Origin: Betaproteobacteria bacterium
Lineage (GTDB): Bacteria > Pseudomonadota > Gammaproteobacteria > Burkholderiales > Burkholderiaceae_C
Direction: 5' to 3'
NCBI GenBank assembly: GCA_005882155.1
Contig: VBCQ01000410.1
Span: 1-6,607, forward strand
DNA: 6,607 nucleotides
Below are positions 6,445 to 6,607 of the stretch, piece after piece (positions within the stretch are counted from its first letter, which is position 1; every line of letters starts with the position of its first letter). A program made the translations under genes and the position numbers. The notes beneath the pieces were generated by a model. The model did no database searches. It had not been told where the DNA came from and worked only from the letters and a program-made list of their open reading frames with translations.

Positions 6445-6453
6445 AATGTAGCA
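6445..6453 (-). promoter_or_regulatory. Probable extended -10 promoter of the aroG leader
   Basis: The - strand reads TGC-TACATT: a TGn extension at 6453-6451 followed by a -10-like hexamer at 6450-6445 (four of six consensus bases). No good -35 is present; CTGTCC, 16 bases upstream, is the best candidate, which is typical of extended -10 promoters. A start about seven bases downstream falls at 6438-6437, exactly at the leader peptide ATG. This is the only plausible promoter found close to the leader ORF, but it is read by eye. Confidence 0.45.
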
Positions 6454-6484
6454 CGATGGATGGCCTGGACAGGAAGGAGCCGTT

Positions 6485-6607
6485 ATGGACCGCAGAAGCA
6501 TGTTGTCGAGCGGCGCGCTGGTGGGACTTGGCGCCGTCGCGGGGTGTGCAACGAACAGCGACGCGGCAACTGACGCGAAGACCCTGTTCAGCGTGCCGCA
6601 GCCGATG
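6485..6607 (+). CDS. Start of exported lipoprotein-type protein with twin-arginine signal (partial)
   Basis: The first 41 codons of a gene that leaves the window at the right edge. The ATG at 6485 follows AAGGAG (6474-6479) by five bases. The N-terminus has a twin arginine (MDRRSML), a hydrophobic stretch (residues 7-20) and a lipobox AVAGC with Cys21, followed by a Ser/Ala/Thr-rich linker. This fits a Tat-exported lipoprotein; the Tat match is partial (DRRSML against the consensus SRRxFLK). Too little remains to name the mature protein. Tat-type lipoproteins of this form include Gfo/Idh/MocA oxidoreductases, but nothing here proves that. It is divergent from the aroG leader, with 47 bases between the two start codons; a weak - TTGCTG (6424-6429) to TGTAGC (6447-6452) pair with 17-base spacing could be its promoter. 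Confidence 0.75.
   Translation, partial: MDRRSMLSSGALVGLGAVAGCATNSDAATDAKTLFSVPQPM

Noticed and set aside
6262..6501. 80-residue N-terminal extension of aroG
   Set aside because: It would cross the terminator hairpin and T8 run and overlap the leader ORF in another frame; the ATG at 6261 has a good ribosome binding site and gives normal family length.

Overview
The window is GC-rich and compact, with strong Shine-Dalgarno sites. Its gene types (PduO-type cobalamin adenosyltransferase, PAS/GAF/GGDEF/EAL protein, class I AroG-type DAHP synthase, small secreted EF-hand protein) suggest a betaproteobacterium, probably of the order Burkholderiales. That assignment is inferred from gene style and base composition; no marker gene fixes it.

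Layout, left to right. Positions 1-290 (+) hold the C-terminal half of an ATP:cob(I)alamin adenosyltransferase. A hairpin at 291-324 separates it from a convergent gene for a small outer-membrane beta-barrel protein (335-916, -). Next is a very large c-di-GMP signalling gene (1062-4556, -) with three PAS domains, two GAF domains, GGDEF and EAL. Two of its PAS domains are clearly copies of each other. A 96-residue secreted EF-hand protein (4690-4980, -) follows, and then aroG, the first enzyme of the shikimate pathway (5143-6261, -). At the right edge a divergent gene begins (6485 onward, +) that encodes a lipoprotein-type signal peptide with a twin arginine.

The most interesting feature is the 176-base leader between the likely aroG promoter and the aroG start codon. 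It encodes a 25-codon peptide (6360-6437, -) whose residues 7-14 read YFFAHFWF. It also contains a textbook intrinsic terminator just before aroG (6301-6332) and a 10-base segment inside the leader ORF that is perfectly complementary to the first arm of that terminator. Together these make a ribosome-mediated transcription attenuator that would respond to charged tRNA-Phe (with Tyr and Trp codons also present) and control DAHP synthase. In E. coli the DAHP synthase genes are controlled by TyrR/TrpR repressors rather than by a leader peptide, so this is a different solution to the same problem. The leader peptide also appears to lack a Shine-Dalgarno site and to start where the transcript would start, so it may be translated from a leaderless 5' end.

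The other genes do not form an obvious single pathway. aroG, the EF-hand gene and the c-di-GMP gene lie on the same strand but are separated by 133-162 bases, each with its own ribosome binding site, and are probably mostly independent units.
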